A stretch of DNA of 6,711 nucleotides from UBA6544 sp049601975 (GTDB taxonomy: Bacteria; Pseudomonadota; Alphaproteobacteria; UBA8366). The position numbers were made by a program, and so were the translations under genes. Below the pieces are notes generated by a model. The model was not told the origin of the DNA. It ran no database searches and saw only the letters and a program-made list of their open reading frames with translations. Shown piece after piece: positions 5,963 to 6,711 of the stretch. How positions within the stretch are numbered: the first letter of the stretch is position 1; every line of letters starts with the position of its first letter. The stretch lies in NCBI GenBank assembly GCA_049601975.1, contig JBMYRC010000183.1, positions 1-6,711 of the forward strand. Reading direction: 5' to 3'.

Positions 5963-6711
5963 ATGTCACAGTCTTCCGAAGAGTTGTTCGGCCACGCGCG
6001 CGAACGCCTAGCAGGTGGTGTTTCCCATGAAAGCCGGTTCAAGGGACCCTTCCCGAAATACATCGAGCGTGCCGAAGGGGCGCGAAAGTGGGAAGTTGAC
6101 GGTAAGGAATATATCGACTACGCGATGGGCAGCGCCTCCCTGTTGTTGGGTCATGCGCACCCGAAGGTTGTCGCCGCTCTGACGGGGCAGGCTGCAAAGG
6201 GCAGTTTTTTCGCCGATTGCCATCCGTTGGAAATCAAATGGGCCGGATTGATCCAAGAATTAATTCCGTCTGCCGAGCGCGTGCGGTTCGTCAGTTCCGG
6301 CACGGAAGCGACGATGCTGGCGATCCGGATCGGTCGCGCTTATTCCGGTAAGAATAAGATATTGCGCTTCGAGGGGCATTACCACGGCTGGCACGAATTC
6401 GTCGATCTCGGCATGAACGCGCCCTACGACAAACCGACCTCGCTTGGGATATTACCGGGCACCGTCGATTGTACGGTCGTCGTGAAGCCGGATTTGGCAA
6501 AACTTGAGGAAGCGCTGAAGAGTGACGACGATATCGGCACGATCATCTGCGAGGTGTCGGGAGCGAACTACGGCAGCGTGCCATTGCCGGACGGGTTTTT
6601 GCCAGAATTGCGGCGCCTTGCCGACGTGCATAAAGCCGTGTTGATTTTCGACGAAGTGATCACCGGGTTCCGTTGGAGTCCAGGTGGGCGGCAAGCACGT
6701 GATGGGGTGAT
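5963..6711 (+). CDS. HemL-like class III aminotransferase (3' truncated)
   Basis: The frame opens at ATG 5963 and is stop-free to the window edge, giving 249 residues of an expected 420-450. It belongs to the glutamate-1-semialdehyde 2,1-aminomutase (HemL) branch of class III PLP enzymes. Visible signatures are the N-terminal AGGVSHESR (17-25), LLGHAHPKVV (61-70), phosphate-binding SSGTEATMLAIRIGR (111-125), EGHYHGWHE (137-145) and IFDEVITGFRWSPGG (228-242), with D230 for the PLP nitrogen. The catalytic lysine should lie some 30-40 residues past the edge and is not seen. The YHGWHE form, and EVSGANYG (197-204) where true HemL has EP-V-A-G-N, argue against a tetrapyrrole role and for an aminotransferase or mutase of other substrates. 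Most alphaproteobacteria make 5-aminolevulinate by the ALA synthase route, so a real HemL would also be unexpected if the host is one. It faces away from the DMFase-like operon and probably shares its control. Confidence 0.85.
   Translation, partial: MSQSSEELFGHARERLAGGVSHESRFKGPFPKYIERAEGARKWEVDGKEYIDYAMGSASLLLGHAHPKVVAALTGQAAKGSFFADCHPLEIKWAGLIQELIPSAERVRFVSSGTEATMLAIRIGRAYSGKNKILRFEGHYHGWHEFVDLGMNAPYDKPTSLGILPGTVDCTVVVKPDLAKLEEALKSDDDIGTIICEVSGANYGSVPLPDGFLPELRRLADVHKAVLIFDEVITGFRWSPGGRQARDGV

Noticed and set aside
6008..6694. Minus-strand frames beneath the HemL-like gene
   Set aside because: The plus-strand frame is open across the whole interval with class III aminotransferase motifs and a strong ribosome site; the minus-strand frames are shadows.

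Overview
The window looks like chromosomal DNA from a proteobacterium, most likely an alphaproteobacterium. That assignment rests on the moderately high GC content, the tightly packed genes with short spacers and AGGA/AAGGAG ribosome sites, and the overall look of the proteins. It is an inference, not a computed placement. I see no mobile element, RNA gene, CRISPR array or long repeat.

Layout, left to right. Positions 1-195 hold the 3' end of a plus-strand gene ending in a Sel1-type repeat. It converges, with only a 13-base spacer, on a four-gene minus-strand run that is transcribed from about 5880 down to 209. In order of transcription this run encodes: (1) a 725-residue homologue of the large (catalytic) subunit of N,N-dimethylformamidase, in which the iron ligands of the known enzyme appear to be kept; (2) a 457-residue class III omega-aminotransferase; (3) a 342-residue luciferase-like flavin monooxygenase; (4) a 339-residue MetE-type protein that has only the C-terminal, zinc-binding domain of cobalamin-independent methionine synthase. 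The spacers are 18, 29 and 23 bases, so the four are probably one operon. An 83-base divergent intergenic region (5880-5962) separates it from a plus-strand gene running off the right edge. That gene encodes a HemL-like (glutamate-1-semialdehyde aminomutase family) class III aminotransferase, complete only to residue 249.

How the genes may work together (inference): an amide hydrolase, two different PLP transaminases, a flavin monooxygenase and a zinc methyltransferase make a plausible catabolic set for an N-substituted or N-methylated amide or amine. Hydrolysis would release an amine, transamination and oxygenation would process it, and the MetE-like protein might handle a methyl group. The substrate is unknown. 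The most notable points are that no DMFase small subunit is encoded next to the large subunit, that this combination of enzymes does not match a pathway I know, and that the shared divergent region carries an operator-like dyad.
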